Positions 29,440 through 40,205 are shown, numbered from the stretch's first letter. The stretch is 64,000 bases of DNA from Phaeobacter sp. J2-8 (GCF_022867865.1 NZ_JALIEC010000002.1:310001-374000), one strand, 5' to 3'. The notes: generated from the sequence alone by a model not told the origin. A program made the numbers and translations.

Positions 29440-30797
29440 TCAACCCCTGCGCACCGGTGTGCGCATGGTTACGATTTCTTCTGACATGGTGGGATGCACG
29501 GCAACAACCCGGTCAAAATCTTCTTTTGTCGCCCCCATCTTGACCGCGATCCCGGCAAGCTGAATCATCTCGCCGGCCTGCGGGGCCACAATATGACAGC
29601 CCAGAACCTTGCGGCTGGATTGCGACACCACCAGTTTCATCATCACCCGATTGCTGTTGCCCGCAAAGGCCGACTGCATCGGTTTGAACGAGGTGCAATA
29701 GACCTCGATCGGCTCTTGGTCGCGGGCGGCTTCTTCGCTCAGCCCGACAGTTCCCAGCTCGGGCTGGGTAAAGACCGCCGACGGCACAAGATCATGGTCG
29801 ACCGGCGTCGGGTTGCCTTTGAACACCGTTTCGACAAAGGCCATGCCTTCGCGAATGGCAACAGGCGTCAGGTTGATCCGGTTGGTCACATCGCCAATGG
29901 CATAGACCGACGGCACGGCCGTCTGGCTATAGGCGTCAACCTCGATCGCGCCGGAGCGATCCAGCGAAATCCCCAGATCCTCAAGACCCAAATTGGCAGA
30001 GTTCGGGGCGCGACCGGTGGCAAACATCACCTGATCAAACACATGTTCGCTGCCGTTGGTCGCCTTCACCCAGATGCCGTCCTCGACCTTCTTCATCTCA
30101 AGCACATTTGTGCCGAGATGCAGATCAACGCCGCTCTGGATCATTTCTTCCGACACCAGCCCGCGGGCCTCGTCATCGAACCCGCGCAGGACCTGCGCAC
30201 CGCGATAGAATTGCGTGGTCTTGGCCCCAAGGCCATTCATGATGCAGGCAAATTCGCAGGCGATAAAGCCGCCACCCACAATCAAAATGCTCTTTGGCAG
30301 CTCGTCGAGGTGGAAAATTTCGTTCGACGTGATGGCCAGTTCAGCGCCCGGAATATCGGGCCGCGCAGGCCAACCGCCAGTCGCCACAAGGATATGTTTT
30401 GCGGTTTTCGTTTCGCCGGTCGACAAGGCAACCGTATGAGCATCGACCAAGGTCGCGCGGGCGTCAAACGTCTCGACACCATTGTTTTTCAGGATGTTGC
30501 GATACACCCCTTCAAGGCGGTCAAGCTCTGCCACCATCTTGCCCTGAAACACCGACCAGTCAAAGCCGCGGCCATCATGGTCCAACCGTATTCCTGTGCC
30601 TCTTTCGCCATCTCGCCATAGCCCGAGGCGAAAACCATCAGCTTTTTCGGCACACAGCCGCGCTGAACACAGGTGCCGCCATAGCGATCTTCTTCGGCCA
30701 ACGCGACCTTTGCCCCGGTTTCCCCCGCTGCCACCCGCGCAGCGCGCACCCCACCAGAACCGCCGCCGATGACGAACAAATCGTAGTCAAAAGTCAT
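29440..30797 (-). CDS. gor: Glutathione-disulfide reductase, frameshifted here
   Basis: Gor reduces GSSG with NADPH. The FAD motif [12 protein letters not shown] and the redox-active pair [13 protein letters not shown] (Cys43/Cys48) begin the protein. The second nucleotide site is [22 protein letters not shown] and [14 protein letters not shown] bind FAD, and the C-terminal HPTMSEEIV supplies the catalytic His. One base, probably a C, is missing near 30579-30580: EAQEYGWT continues as [15 protein letters not shown] in the next frame. Repaired length is 452 residues, normal for the family. It sits ten bases downstream of rpiA on the same strand; both link to NADPH supply and use. Confidence 0.93.
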
Positions 30798-30807
30798 GTA
30801 CCGAACC

Positions 30808-31608
30808 TTAATTGTCTTTCGGATCGCCGAGATCGGCGAATATGTTGTCGTTTTCGACAAAGTCCAGTTTTTCGGTCTCGACAGTGCCAGAGTTGATGTC
30901 GCGCAATTCGATGCGCCCGTCACCGTAGCCAACGATGACTGTGTCGCAGATATCCACGAACAGCCCGTTTTCAACCACACCGGGGACCTGGTTCAACACC
31001 ATGGCCAATTGGCGCGGGTCGCCAATGCGGCCCAGATGCAGGTCAAGGATGTGATTGCCCTTATCCGTCACATAGGGCGCATCGCCGGTCATCCGCAAGC
31101 TTGAGCTTCGCCCCATAACATCCAGTGTTATCAGCATTTCTTCGATCAGCGCCTGGGATGTCGGCCACCCAAACGGGATCACCTCAACCGGCAGCGGAAA
31201 CGCCCCGAGATGTTCGACCCGCTTGGCCGCATCGGCCACAACGATCATCTGATCCGAGGCCGTGGCCACGATTTTTTCTTGCAGCAGCGCACCGCCGCCG
31301 CCCTTTATCAGGTTGAAATCAGCGTCAAATTCATCCGCCCCGTCAATGGTGACATCCAGCCAACGGGCCTCGTCCAGGCTGACAACCTTGATCCCGACCT
31401 CACGCGCCAATTCCGCTGTCCGGGTTGACGTCGGCACGCCGCGGAACCGCAGGCCCTCTTGCTGCACCCGCTCACCCAGGCATCGCACCAACCAGGCCGC
31501 AGTTGACCCGGTGCCCAAACCCACACGCATTCCATCTTCGACAAAGTCAGCTGCGCGCTTTGCCGCGACGAACTTGGCCTTGTCTATCGGTGATAATTCT
31601 TTGGACAT
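30808..31608 (-). CDS. rpiA: Ribose-5-phosphate isomerase A
   Basis: RpiA interconverts ribose-5-phosphate and ribulose-5-phosphate. The 266-residue protein has the substrate loops [18 protein letters not shown] and [14 protein letters not shown] with the catalytic Asp and Glu, and a normal C-terminus (GIVENGLF-like [12 protein letters not shown]). The start [12 protein letters not shown] is preferred over an ATG six codons upstream. It precedes gor by ten bases in an apparent two-gene operon. Confidence 0.96.
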   Translation of the reverse strand: MSKELSPIDKAKFVAAKRAADFVEDGMRVGLGTGSTAAWLVRCLGERVQQEGLRFRGVPTSTRTAELAREVGIKVVSLDEARWLDVTIDGADEFDADFNLIKGGGGALLQEKIVATASDQMIVVADAAKRVEHLGAFPLPVEVIPFGWPTSQALIEEMLITLDVMGRSSSLRMTGDAPYVTDKGNHILDLHLGRIGDPRQLAMVLNQVPGVVENGLFVDICDTVIVGYGDGRIELRDINSGTVETEKLDFVENDNIFADLGDPKDN

Positions 31609-31895
31609 TGACAGTGACTCCCTCAAGCTATGCAGGGTTATATGAAATCACATCCGGGGTTGCGAGTGCGATTTACCGCAAAGATTGCCATCTACACCGT
31701 GATTTCATCGCAGGGCAGTGTCATTTCGGGCACGTCAGGTCGTTTTCCAGCCTTTTTTGCGGTCAAAGGCCGGGTATTCTTGAACAATCGCCCGGTGTCG
31801 GGCCGTGAATCACCGCAGGATCGGATCGGCGCTACAGACCGTGCCGCAGACCATGTTAAAGAAACCCAAAGACCATTGCCCAAGGGATGCCCAAG

Positions 31896-33269
31896 ATGTT
31901 TCTATCCGTGTTCGAGATGTTCAAAATCGGCATTGGCCCCTCGTCCTCGCACACCATGGGTCCGATGGTGGCGGCGGCGCGCTTTCTTGAACTGATGCGC
32001 GCATCCCCGTTTGAATTCAAGGGATTGCAGGCCACTCTTCATGGCTCACTTGCCTTTACCGGCGTGGGCCACGCCACGGACCGCGCAACCATCCTTGGGC
32101 TGGCCGGGTTCACGCCGGAAACCTATGACGCCGACCGCGCCAAGACAGAGTTGGCGCGGATCGCAGCGGAAAAAACCATCTGTCCCGCAGAACTTGGGGT
32201 CTTGGCCTTTGATCCCAAGTCGGATCTGGTGTTCGATTTCGGGCCAAACCTGCCCGGGCATTCCAATGGCATGGTGCTGCGTGCCACCGATGCCCAGGGC
32301 GATGTCACGCTGTCGGAAACATATTATTCCATTGGCGGTGGCTTTGTGATGACGGCGGCCGAATTGGCCGAAGGTCGCGACAAAGACGAAGGCGCGCCGG
32401 TGCCATATCCGTTCAAGACAGCAGCGGAAATGATTGAAATGGCGAAGATTTCCGACAAATCCATTGCCGAGATGAAACGCGCGAACGAGATTTCGCGCGG
32501 CGGTCGTGACAGCCTGAAACAGGGGTTGGACAAGATCTGGCAGGTGATGAACGAGTGCATTGACCGGGGCCTGGCAAACGAAGGTGTTCTGCCCGGAGGG
32601 TTGAATGTCCGCCGTCGCGCCCGAAAAATCCATGATGCCCTGATCGCGGAACGCGGCATGAACCAGAGCGCGCCGCACACGATCAACGACTGGATGTCGA
32701 CCTATGCCATGGCGGTGAACGAGGAAAACGCCGCCGGAAATCAGGTCGTGACCGCGCCAACCAATGGCGCTGCGGGGGTTGTGCCGGCGGTGATCCGCTA
32801 TTGGCTTGATCATGTGCCGGGGGCCAGCCGCGCGGGCGTCGAAGACTTTCTTTTGACCGCATCGGCGATTGGTGGGCTGGTGAAATTCAACGCCTCTATT
32901 TCCGGTGCCGAGGCCGGGTGCCAGGCCGAGGTCGGCTCTGCCGCCGCCATGGCCGCAGCGGGGCTGTGTGCCGTGATGAAGGGAACGCCGGAACAAATTG
33001 AAAATGCAGCGGAAATCGCACTAGAGCATCATCTTGGCATGACCTGTGATCCGGTCAAGGGATTGGTGCAGGTGCCCTGTATCGAACGCAATGGGCTGGG
33101 CGCGATCAAGGCGGTTTCGGCGGCGTCATTGGCGCTGCGCGGCGACGGCCAACATCTGGTGCCGCTGGATGCAGTGATCGAAACCATGCGTCAGACCGGC
33201 GCAGACATGCATGAAAAATACAAGGAAACGTCGCTGGGCGGATTGGCAGTGAATGTGCCGAACTGCTGA
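31896..33269 (+). CDS. sdaA: L-serine ammonia-lyase (iron-sulfur type)
   Basis: SdaA deaminates L-serine to pyruvate with a [4Fe-4S] cluster rather than PLP. This is the single-chain form (457 residues). The beta domain starts [19 protein letters not shown]. The alpha domain holds the cluster cysteines in [31 protein letters not shown] and the C-terminal Cys. The start [12 protein letters not shown] at 31896 is the family norm; an ATG three codons upstream also exists. The 287 bases before it, up to rpiA, hold a divergent promoter region with no gene I can support. Confidence 0.95.
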   Translation: MFLSVFEMFKIGIGPSSSHTMGPMVAAARFLELMRASPFEFKGLQATLHGSLAFTGVGHATDRATILGLAGFTPETYDADRAKTELARIAAEKTICPAELGVLAFDPKSDLVFDFGPNLPGHSNGMVLRATDAQGDVTLSETYYSIGGGFVMTAAELAEGRDKDEGAPVPYPFKTAAEMIEMAKISDKSIAEMKRANEISRGGRDSLKQGLDKIWQVMNECIDRGLANEGVLPGGLNVRRRARKIHDALIAERGMNQSAPHTINDWMSTYAMAVNEENAAGNQVVTAPTNGAAGVVPAVIRYWLDHVPGASRAGVEDFLLTASAIGGLVKFNASISGAEAGCQAEVGSAAAMAAAGLCAVMKGTPEQIENAAEIALEHHLGMTCDPVKGLVQVPCIERNGLGAIKAVSAASLALRGDGQHLVPLDAVIETMRQTGADMHEKYKETSLGGLAVNVPNC

Positions 33270-33278
33270 CAGCAAAAG

Positions 33279-33300
33279 GCCGGGGCAAAGCGCCCCGGCC
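33279..33300 (-). terminator. Terminator between sdaA and the acidic protein gene
   Basis: A 9-bp stem GGCCGGGGC / GCCCCGGCC with a 4-base loop lies between convergent genes. The T run (CCTTTTGC) is on the minus strand, so it mainly serves the acidic-protein gene. Confidence 0.75.
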
Positions 33301-33339
33301 AAATGTCTGGTCGTCGTTTACAAGTTGTTCGTCTGACGC

Positions 33340-35529
33340 TTAGCCGACGGCGCGTTTGTTCGGACGGAACCCGATGCTTTCGGATGCGGTGAACCGACCG
33401 CCCTGCACCTTTTCGATCTTGCCCTCACGCAGAAGCTGGCCGAAGCCACGCAACCGGTCTTCACGGCTGCTGTCGCTGCCTTCGACCTGGCGCACCTTGG
33501 TCATCAGCTGCGGACGCGAGAATTCATCGCGACCTTCCACAAAGGACATATAGGCCGCAGCGGCCTCCAGCAGATCGGGCAAGCCGGTGGCACCGGCAGC
33601 TTCGGCAAATGCGGCAAAGCCATCCGTCGCATCGGTTGTTTCGTCGACTGCGGGTGCTGCTTGATGTGGGCGCGGCGATTCGTCGGCCCGTGCTGCGGTC
33701 TTTTGCTTGGCGTCGACCAGATCCACACGTTGCTCCGCGACCAGTTTCAATGGTGCGGCGCGTGGGCGATCATGGTCTTCGTCGCCTGCGGTGCGACGCG
33801 GGCGCACGGCCTGGGCCAGATCATTGCGATAGGCGTCGCGCGGATCTGATTCCGCTTTGACATCGCCGCTGCGATCGGCCCGTGTGGCGGCCACGGCCGC
33901 GCGCAGATGGGCAATTGCATTGCGGCGCGATTGGCCTTCGGGTTCCCGCAATTGTTCGTTGGTCGCAGCCATCAATCGCGACACATCGCCCTCGTCCTCG
34001 GCGAAATTATCGCGCCGCTCCCGTCGTGCCATGGCACGTACGGCGCGGGTTGTATCCTCGACAACGGCTGCAATGTCGGCGGCGGTATCTTCGGACAGCG
34101 CCTGATCTTCGGCTTCTGTCTCAACTTCCGCTGAAAGCTGATCGGCAACCGCCGCTTTGACATCGTCCTGCGCGGGTGTTGCCGCTGTCTGCAATTCCGC
34201 TTCGACCTTGGCCAGCTCGGCGACCAGATCGGCCTCGTCTTCTGGCGTCAGGCTGGTTTCCACCGGTGGTTTCGGCTTGACCGTGTCTTTGAGCGCGCGG
34301 CGCACCTTGACCACACGCACCGGGCGACGCGGCGCAATGCGCTGCGGGCGGGCGGGCTCTGGTGCGGTGTCTGGTGCGGTGTCTTCGACCACCGGGGCCA
34401 CGAATTGAGCGGGGGTCTCGACCTCGGGCGTTGCTGTGTCTTCCGGCGTGTCGATCTGGGGGGCGGCAAGGACAGGTTCTTCGGCGCTGACACTTTCGGC
34501 GACGTCCAGATCGTTGTCTTCCAGCAGGTCGTCTTCGTCGTCATCTTCGTCGATGTCACCACCATCAAAGCGGCCTTCGAACACCTGTTTTTGCGGCTTT
34601 GTGTCGGCTGCGGCGTCTTCGGCGGCAACGTCATCCACTGCAACTTCGTCGAGCACATCTGCATCCACCGCGACCGTATCAGTCACAGCCAGATCGTCGT
34701 CCGCGTCGCCGGAGCTCAGCGTCGACATGATGTTGTCGAGCGTTGGATCGGGCTGCACATCAACCGTTTCCACTGGCGCGGTTTCACGCGGCTCCTGCGC
34801 CATGCGTGGAGCCACAACCGCGCGAATACGGGCGAGTTTTTCGGCCATGGAATCGGAAACCGCCGGGATCACCGGATCGGGGGTGGGTTCCGACATATCC
34901 TCGTCCAGGTCTTCCGCGACATCCCGGTCGATAGTGTCACTCAGCCCCAGGGCGGCGGCGGTCAATTCGGCGTCGTGATCCACTGTTTCGGGCTGATCAA
35001 CCTGCGGCATGGTATCAACGACCGCGTCTTCGACAACGGCATCTGCGGCTGTATCGTCCTGCTCGGCAACAAGGTCCTGAACCATTGTTTCGGCCACATC
35101 CGCCGCAACGCCCAGCGTGTCACCCGCGGGATCGGCAGTTTCGCTGACCTCTGGTTCCTTAGCGACCGGCGCCTGCTCCTCTGGCGTCTCCACCTCTGGA
35201 GCCTGCGCCATGGGCGCAACTTCTGTCGGGGGCACGGAATCGGCCACCGGGGCGCTTGGTTGGTCAACCGCCGCCAGCGAAGGCCGCAATACAATGCCAT
35301 CGTCGGACACCCGGGCCTCGACCCGGCGGGAAATCTCTCGTTCGGCAATCCGCGCCAACATCTCGGCATCTGGTGTCGGGGGTTCAGCACCAAAATATCG
35401 ATCATCTGACGCGAGATCGCGAAAATACTCCGCAATCGCCTTCATCGTTTCGAATGAGTCGTCAAAGCCCTCCAATGTACATGAAAATGTACCATAGGAG
35501 ACGGTCAGGATCTTGTTCGTCTGTACCAT
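33340..35529 (-). CDS. Large acidic, mostly disordered protein (Rhodobacterales family of unknown function)
   Basis: A 729-residue protein in three parts. The N-terminal 80 residues are well ordered and look conserved (ILTVSYGTFSCTLEGFDDSF, then FRDLASDDRYFGAEPPTPDA). About 500 residues are extremely rich in Asp, Glu, Ala, Val and Pro with low complexity. The C-terminal 110 residues appear folded (GLPDLLEAAAAYMSFVEGRD, then REDRLRGFGQLLREGKIEKV). Similar proteins are sometimes labelled CheA in databases, but I see no histidine kinase, HPt or CheW motif, so I do not adopt that name. The tail resembles a winged-helix or scaffold module; function is unknown. Confidence 0.8.
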   Translation of the reverse strand: MVQTNKILTVSYGTFSCTLEGFDDSFETMKAIAEYFRDLASDDRYFGAEPPTPDAEMLARIAEREISRRVEARVSDDGIVLRPSLAAVDQPSAPVADSVPPTEVAPMAQAPEVETPEEQAPVAKEPEVSETADPAGDTLGVAADVAETMVQDLVAEQDDTAADAVVEDAVVDTMPQVDQPETVDHDAELTAAALGLSDTIDRDVAEDLDEDMSEPTPDPVIPAVSDSMAEKLARIRAVVAPRMAQEPRETAPVETVDVQPDPTLDNIMSTLSSGDADDDLAVTDTVAVDADVLDEVAVDDVAAEDAAADTKPQKQVFEGRFDGGDIDEDDDEDDLLEDNDLDVAESVSAEEPVLAAPQIDTPEDTATPEVETPAQFVAPVVEDTAPDTAPEPARPQRIAPRRPVRVVKVRRALKDTVKPKPPVETSLTPEDEADLVAELAKVEAELQTAATPAQDDVKAAVADQLSAEVETEAEDQALSEDTAADIAAVVEDTTRAVRAMARRERRDNFAEDEGDVSRLMAATNEQLREPEGQSRRNAIAHLRAAVAATRADRSGDVKAESDPRDAYRNDLAQAVRPRRTAGDEDHDRPRAAPLKLVAEQRVDLVDAKQKTAARADESPRPHQAAPAVDETTDATDGFAAFAEAAGATGLPDLLEAAAAYMSFVEGRDEFSRPQLMTKVRQVEGSDSSREDRLRGFGQLLREGKIEKVQGGRFTASESIGFRPNKRAVG

Positions 35530-35667
35530 CGGTTACTCGCCTTCCAAATACCAGCAAAGCCATGTTTAACATGATGGTCACGCCCAAAGCGGCCCGAATC
35601 TATGCCGAAGACCGTATCATTTCGTGACCTGATTGTGACCACTTTCCCAAAATGAAGCTAAAATGCC

Positions 35668-36360
35668 ATGAATGACCCTATTGTTTCAGCCTCGGAACCA
35701 ATCCTGCTGGCGGGCGGCGGTGACATTGATCAGGCGGATGTGACCCTGGCCCGGACCTGGGCCAAACGGGCGGTGGCCGCCGATGGCGGGGCGACGGCGT
35801 TGTTGCAACTGGGGATTACCCCCGAAGCGGTGATCGGCGATTTTGATTCCCTTAGCGATGCGACAAAGGCTGCCCTGCCCGCCGACAGTTTGCATCACAT
35901 TGCCGAACAGGACAGCACCGATTTCGACAAATGCCTGCGCAATATTTCCGCGCCACTGATATTGGGTCTGGGGTTCATGGGCGCGCGGGTCGATCATCAA
36001 TTGTCGGTCTTCAACCGGTTGGCGGCGCGCCCAAACATACAGTGCATCCTGATCGGCCGCGAAGATGTGGTGTTTCACGCACCGCCACAGCTGACACTGT
36101 CACTGGACATCGACACAAGGGTGTCGCTGTTCCCGATGACCGCCGTGACCGGCGCATCAACCGGGCTGCGCTGGCCCATCGACGGGCTGGAGTTCGCCCC
36201 CGCCTTTCGGGCAGGCACCTCGAACGAGGCGGCTGCCCAGACCGTTACATTGTCGATGGACGCCCCCGGCATGCTGGTGATCCTGCCGCGCAACTGTCTG
36301 AATGCGGCTGTCAGGGCTGTTCAGGCGGCATCGTCCGCGCCATGGAACGCTCGTGCATGA
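35668..36360 (+). CDS. Thiamin diphosphokinase
   Basis: This 230-residue enzyme transfers pyrophosphate from ATP to thiamin, giving the cofactor TPP. Motifs of the family are present: AADGGATALLQ, IGDFDSLSD with catalytic acids, DSTDFDKCL, and GARVDHQLS. The N-terminal Rossmann-like domain and C-terminal beta-sandwich have normal lengths. No thi operon or TPP riboswitch adjoins. Its last 50 bases overlap, tail to tail, the convergent DMT exporter gene. Confidence 0.92.
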   Translation: MNDPIVSASEPILLAGGGDIDQADVTLARTWAKRAVAADGGATALLQLGITPEAVIGDFDSLSDATKAALPADSLHHIAEQDSTDFDKCLRNISAPLILGLGFMGARVDHQLSVFNRLAARPNIQCILIGREDVVFHAPPQLTLSLDIDTRVSLFPMTAVTGASTGLRWPIDGLEFAPAFRAGTSNEAAAQTVTLSMDAPGMLVILPRNCLNAAVRAVQAASSAPWNARA

Positions 36361-37243
36361 CAATGTAAAGACCGGCGGCCATTGTGACACAGATCCCAAT
36401 CGCCGCCAGCCCATTGGGCAGATCGGAAAAGATGACCCAGCCCACAAGGGTCGCGACCGGAATTTCCAGATATTGCATCGGCGCCAGCGTCGCAGATGGC
36501 GCAAAGCGCAAGGACCATGTCATCAACAAATGCGCCGCCGTACCGGTCAGACCAATGGCCGCCAACAGATATAATTCACGCGGCAACAACACCACATAGT
36601 GCAGCATCGGATCGTCACTGCCGCCAATCATGAGAGACAATGGCACCAACACGATAGAGGCCATGACACCATTTACCGCCTGAAGTGACACCGGATCCGT
36701 TTCGCGGGCAATCTGACGTGTGACCAGCATGAAGGCAGAGAAAATAACCGCCACCAACAACGGGATCAGCGCAGGCCAGCCCACATCGACAAAGGTCGGC
36801 TGCACCACCAACATCGTACCCACGAACCCCACAGCACAGGCCCAGGCACGGCGCGGCCCAATGTGTTCATGCAACACAAAACGCCCCAGCAACAGCATCA
36901 GAAAGGGCATGACATAGGCGATGGCAATCGCTTCGGCGATGGGAAGATACCGCAGTGACACAAACACCGCCGCAATCCCCGCGATATGCAAAACCGCCCG
37001 CAGCCAGGCAAGCCAGAACACCCGCCGCGTCATATGCCAGCTGCGCCCGGTCACAGCCACCAGAACGGCCAGCAACACAGCCTGAATCAGAAACCGGATC
37101 GTCAGGATTTCCAGCAGCGGCACAGTTTCGCCCAGCAATTTGACAATTGCATCGCCCAATGGGGCAAGAATACAGAATCCCAACATCAACAAGATGCCAA
37201 GAAACGGTCTGTCATCAGAATATGGGCGCGAAATCGAAGCCAT
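36311..37243 (-). CDS. DMT-superfamily (EamA) transporter
   Basis: A 310-residue inner-membrane protein with about ten hydrophobic helices arranged as two EamA repeats. The first runs from LGILLMLGFCILAPLGDAIV to FVLHEHIGPRRAWACAVGF. The second includes LTGTAAHLLMTWSLRFA and LAPMQYLEIPVATLVGWVIF. Members export amino acids, nucleosides or other metabolites; the substrate cannot be read from sequence. The gene overlaps thiamin diphosphokinase by 50 bases at the 3' end. Confidence 0.85.
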   Translation of the reverse strand: MASISRPYSDDRPFLGILLMLGFCILAPLGDAIVKLLGETVPLLEILTIRFLIQAVLLAVLVAVTGRSWHMTRRVFWLAWLRAVLHIAGIAAVFVSLRYLPIAEAIAIAYVMPFLMLLLGRFVLHEHIGPRRAWACAVGFVGTMLVVQPTFVDVGWPALIPLLVAVIFSAFMLVTRQIARETDPVSLQAVNGVMASIVLVPLSLMIGGSDDPMLHYVVLLPRELYLLAAIGLTGTAAHLLMTWSLRFAPSATLAPMQYLEIPVATLVGWVIFSDLPNGLAAIGICVTMAAGLYIVMHERSMARTMPPEQP

Positions 37244-37338
37244 ATTGAAAACTAGACCGGCCAGGCGATCACCGGCAATCTACTTTGGCGCAAAAATGTG
37301 CGGCGCATCACACGTATTGCGTGTGACCCTACGTCAAG

Positions 37339-37597
37339 TCACACGCCAGATCCGTCATCCATCCCGTCATCCGCATCGGGGTCGGCCTGGCCGACCCCCC
37401 GGAAAATGAATTTGAACGGCAGCGCCCAGACAATCCCAAGCCCGACATAAATCAGCAGCTCGACAAGAATTCGAGGGCCGGTTCATCAGCCCGACAAGGC
37501 TGATCGCCACCACCACATAGATCGGCAAACCGACCAACAGGATGATCAACGACCAGCGCCGCCGCGCCTTATAGCTCAATCCGGGTTTTGCCGACAT
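37339..37597 (-). CDS. DUF2842 small membrane protein, frameshifted here
   Basis: The N-terminal part KARRRWSLIILLVGLPIYVV matches DUF2842. The frame then derails at a GGG at 37475-37477. Removing one base gives ILVELLIYVGLGIVWALPFK, IFRGVGQADPDADDG and a natural stop at 37339. The repaired 85-residue protein has two membrane helices, as in the family. It lies four bases after purA on the same strand, a common pairing in Rhodobacterales. Function is unknown. Confidence 0.75.
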
Positions 37598-37601
37598 CAG
37601 A

Positions 37602-38897
37602 TCAATCCGCAAACGGGTCGGTGACAAGGATCGTGTCATCGCGCTCTGGCGAGGTCGACAACAGCGCCACCGGGCATTCGATCAACTCTTCGATCCGGCG
37701 GACATATTTCACCGCATTGCCCGGCAGATCATTCCAGCTGCGCGCGCCTTCGGTGCTTTCGTGCCAACCCGGCACCTCTTCATACACCGGTTTGCAACGC
37801 GCCTGTTGATCGGCCGCTGTCGGAAGATAATCCAGCGTCTGTCCGTCCAACTCATAGCCGGTGCAGATCTTCAACGTGTCAAACCCGTCCAGCACATCCA
37901 GTTTGGTCAAGGAAATGCCATTGACGCCCGAGGTGGCACAGGTCTGGCGCACCAAAGCGGCGTCAAACCAGCCACAGCGGCGCTTGCGCCCGGTGGTGGT
38001 GCCAAATTCATGCCCACGTTCGCCAAGACGCTGACCATCCGCATCGTCCAGCTCCGTCGGGAACGGACCTTCGCCCACGCGTGTGGTATAGGCTTTGACG
38101 ATGCCCAGCACGTAATCAATCGCACCGGGGCCAATCCCGACCCCTGTGGCCGCCTGCCCGGCAATCACATTGGACGAGGTGACAAAAGGATAGGTGCCGA
38201 AATCAATGTCCAGCAACGCGCCTTGCGCCCCTTCAAACAGAATGCGTTTGCCCGCCTTGCGCTTGTCATTCATCACCTTCCAGACCGGTGCGGCATAGGC
38301 CAGAATCCGGGGGGCAATTTCCTTGAGCTCGGCAACCAAAGCGTCGCGGTCAATCGCTTCAACCCCCAGTCCCTTGCGCAGCGGATCATGGTGTTGCAAG
38401 GCGCGGTCGACCCGGGCCTCAAGCGTGGCGGGATCCGCCAGATCGGCCACCCGAACGGCGCGCCGGCCAACCTTGTCTTCGTAACACGGCCCAATGCCGC
38501 GCCCGGTGGTGCCGATCTTGGTGCCCTTGCTGGCCGCTTCTTCGCGGGCACGGTCCAATTCACCGTGATACGGCAGGATCAAAGGGGTGTTTTCGGCAAT
38601 CATCAACGTCTCCGGCGTGATATCCACACCCTGCGCACGAATTGTCTCGATCTCTTTCAACAGATGCCAGGGATCAAGCACCACACCGTTGCCAATCACC
38701 GACAGCTTGCCACCGCGCACAACGCCGGATGGCAGCGCATGCAGCTTGTAGACCTTGCCGTCAATCACAAGGGTATGGCCCGCGTTATGGCCACCTTGGA
38801 AGCGCGCGATGACATCAGCCCGTTCGCTGAGCCAATCCACGATCTTGCCTTTTCCTTCGTCGCCCCATTGTGCGCCGACCACGACAACATTGGCCAT
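37602..38897 (-). CDS. purA: Adenylosuccinate synthetase
   Basis: PurA makes adenylosuccinate from IMP, aspartate and GTP, the first committed step to AMP. The 431-residue protein has the P-loop-like [11 protein letters not shown] with catalytic Asp13, and GGHNAGHTL with catalytic His41. Further family signatures are [34 protein letters not shown] and [15 protein letters not shown]. Length is standard. DUF2842 follows immediately; upstream is a 288-base divergent promoter region shared with a small membrane protein gene. Confidence 0.97.
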   Translation of the reverse strand: MANVVVVGAQWGDEGKGKIVDWLSERADVIARFQGGHNAGHTLVIDGKVYKLHALPSGVVRGGKLSVIGNGVVLDPWHLLKEIETIRAQGVDITPETLMIAENTPLILPYHGELDRAREEAASKGTKIGTTGRGIGPCYEDKVGRRAVRVADLADPATLEARVDRALQHHDPLRKGLGVEAIDRDALVAELKEIAPRILAYAAPVWKVMNDKRKAGKRILFEGAQGALLDIDFGTYPFVTSSNVIAGQAATGVGIGPGAIDYVLGIVKAYTTRVGEGPFPTELDDADGQRLGERGHEFGTTTGRKRRCGWFDAALVRQTCATSGVNGISLTKLDVLDGFDTLKICTGYELDGQTLDYLPTAADQQARCKPVYEEVPGWHESTEGARSWNDLPGNAVKYVRRIEELIECPVALLSTSPERDDTILVTDPFAD

Positions 38898-39185
38898 ATC
38901 TCACCCTTTCCTCTCGTGATCCCGGATCCTGTCCGGATGTCAAACCCGCGCCGATATAGCCGCTGCGCCCCGGCTGTGAAACCACCAAATTGTCACAAAG
39001 CAAAAACCAAGGAACAAGACCACAGCCCGAAGCACGAACAACCCGTAATACGCCGCACCACGGCGCGCACTCCGGCACGCTTTTCACCCGCGGGCCAAGA
39101 CAGGAATGCCAGACTGGACAGCGGCGCGGGATGCGCTAAACCTCAACCTGTTCAAAATCAGCCTGTTTCAAATTTAGGGGCCATC

Positions 39186-39581
39186 ATGGGTTTTCTTGTC
39201 CGCTGGGTTTTCGCCTTTGTTCTGGTGGCTGCCACCTTCAACCCGACAAAATACAATTTCATCGGTTGGGCAACACAGAACTATGCCACGCAACTGCCGA
39301 TGGTCTTGTTGCTGGGGCTTCTGCTGGTGGTGGGCTATATCATCTATCTGCGCGCGACCCTGCGTTCGATCGGGGCCTTTGGCATGTTCCTTGTGGCGGC
39401 AATTGTCGCGGCACTGCTCTGGGTGCTTTACGATTACGGCGTGCTGACACTGGGCAATCGCAACCTCAACACATGGCTTGGCATCCTGGCGCTCTCGGTG
39501 GTTCTTGGAATTGGCCTGAGCTGGTCCATCGTGCGCCGCAAGCTTTCCGGTCAGGCGGATGTCGATGATGTCGACGCCTGA
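39186..39581 (+). CDS. Small four-helix membrane protein (possibly DUF6524)
   Basis: A 131-residue inner-membrane protein. It has four hydrophobic segments: FLVRWVFAFVLVAATFNPT, LPMVLLLGLLLVVGYIIYL, GMFLVAAIVAALLWVLYDYG and WLGILALSVVLGIGLSWSIV. A charged tail contains VRRKLSGQADVDDVDA. A family of this form is, I believe, named DUF6524 in Rhodobacteraceae; I cannot verify this here. It is divergent from purA. No function can be assigned. Confidence 0.75.
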   Translation: MGFLVRWVFAFVLVAATFNPTKYNFIGWATQNYATQLPMVLLLGLLLVVGYIIYLRATLRSIGAFGMFLVAAIVAALLWVLYDYGVLTLGNRNLNTWLGILALSVVLGIGLSWSIVRRKLSGQADVDDVDA

Positions 39582-39664
39582 ATCAGCCGAAGCAACCGCA
39601 TCGACGCCCACCTGCCACGGCCAAAGTATTTTGCAACTGAACGGGGCAAATCGCCCCTTTTGTT

Positions 39665-39721
39665 TTCATCTGACCAAAAATATCCCGGGGGTGAGGCCAA
39701 AGGCCGAGGGGGCTGGCCCCC
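39665..39721. repeat. Extragenic hairpin plus conserved tail (copy 2, inverted)
   Basis: Read on the minus strand, this is GGGGGCCAGCCCCC, a short spacer, CCCCCGGGATATTT and GGTCAGATGAA. It is the same unit as at 10256-10301 with a longer spacer. It lies between the small membrane protein gene and secG. Confidence 0.6.
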
Positions 39722-39836
39722 TTTTTCCCTTTGGTCGATGCATTTGCGCGCCGGTGTCATCCTAGCGGCGCGTGACGGGTTGCACCCCCTGCCCTTTGCG
39801 CCTACATACCCCCGCAACATCACCCCGCGAGGCTCC

Positions 39837-40205
39837 ATGCAAAACGTCGTTCTCATTATCCACCTGCTTTTGGCGCTGGCCCTGATCGGCGTCGTGCTGA
39901 TGCAACGTTCTGAAGGCGGCGGTCTTGGCATGGGCGGCGGCGGCGGTGGGGCCGTCTCTGGCCGATCCGCAGCCACGGCGCTGGGAAAAATCACCTGGGT
40001 TCTGGCCGCAGCCTTCATTGTGACCTCGATCACATTGACCATCATTGCCGCGCAGAATTCCGCAGGATCTTCGGTCATCGACCGGCTGACACCGGGCAGC
40101 ACAGAAGAGGCCGACACGCCCTCGACCCCGTCCTTGCCGGGTGGCGAAGATTTGCTGCCCCCGGGCGCAGATGAAAACGCGCCCTTGGTGCCGCGGGCGG
40201 AATAA
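39837..40205 (+). CDS. secG: Preprotein translocase subunit SecG
   Basis: SecG is the small accessory subunit of the SecYEG channel. The 122-residue protein has two membrane helices (VVLIIHLLLALALIGVVLMQ and ITWVLAAAFIVTSITLTIIA) joined by the hallmark glycine-rich loop RSEGGGLGMGGGGGG. The acidic, proline-rich tail typical of alphaproteobacteria follows. pyrG lies 240 bases downstream, a common pairing in this group. Confidence 0.93.
   Translation: MQNVVLIIHLLLALALIGVVLMQRSEGGGLGMGGGGGGAVSGRSAATALGKITWVLAAAFIVTSITLTIIAAQNSAGSSVIDRLTPGSTEEADTPSTPSLPGGEDLLPPGADENAPLVPRAE

Noticed and set aside
31630-31895. Possible small gene in the rpiA-sdaA gap
   Set aside because: An open frame exists but runs into the sdaA start in another frame and has no good ribosome-binding site or family-like sequence.
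37761-39581. 606-codon plus-strand frame ending in the small membrane protein gene
   Set aside because: Only the last 131 codons (from 39186) look like a real protein; the rest is antisense to purA.
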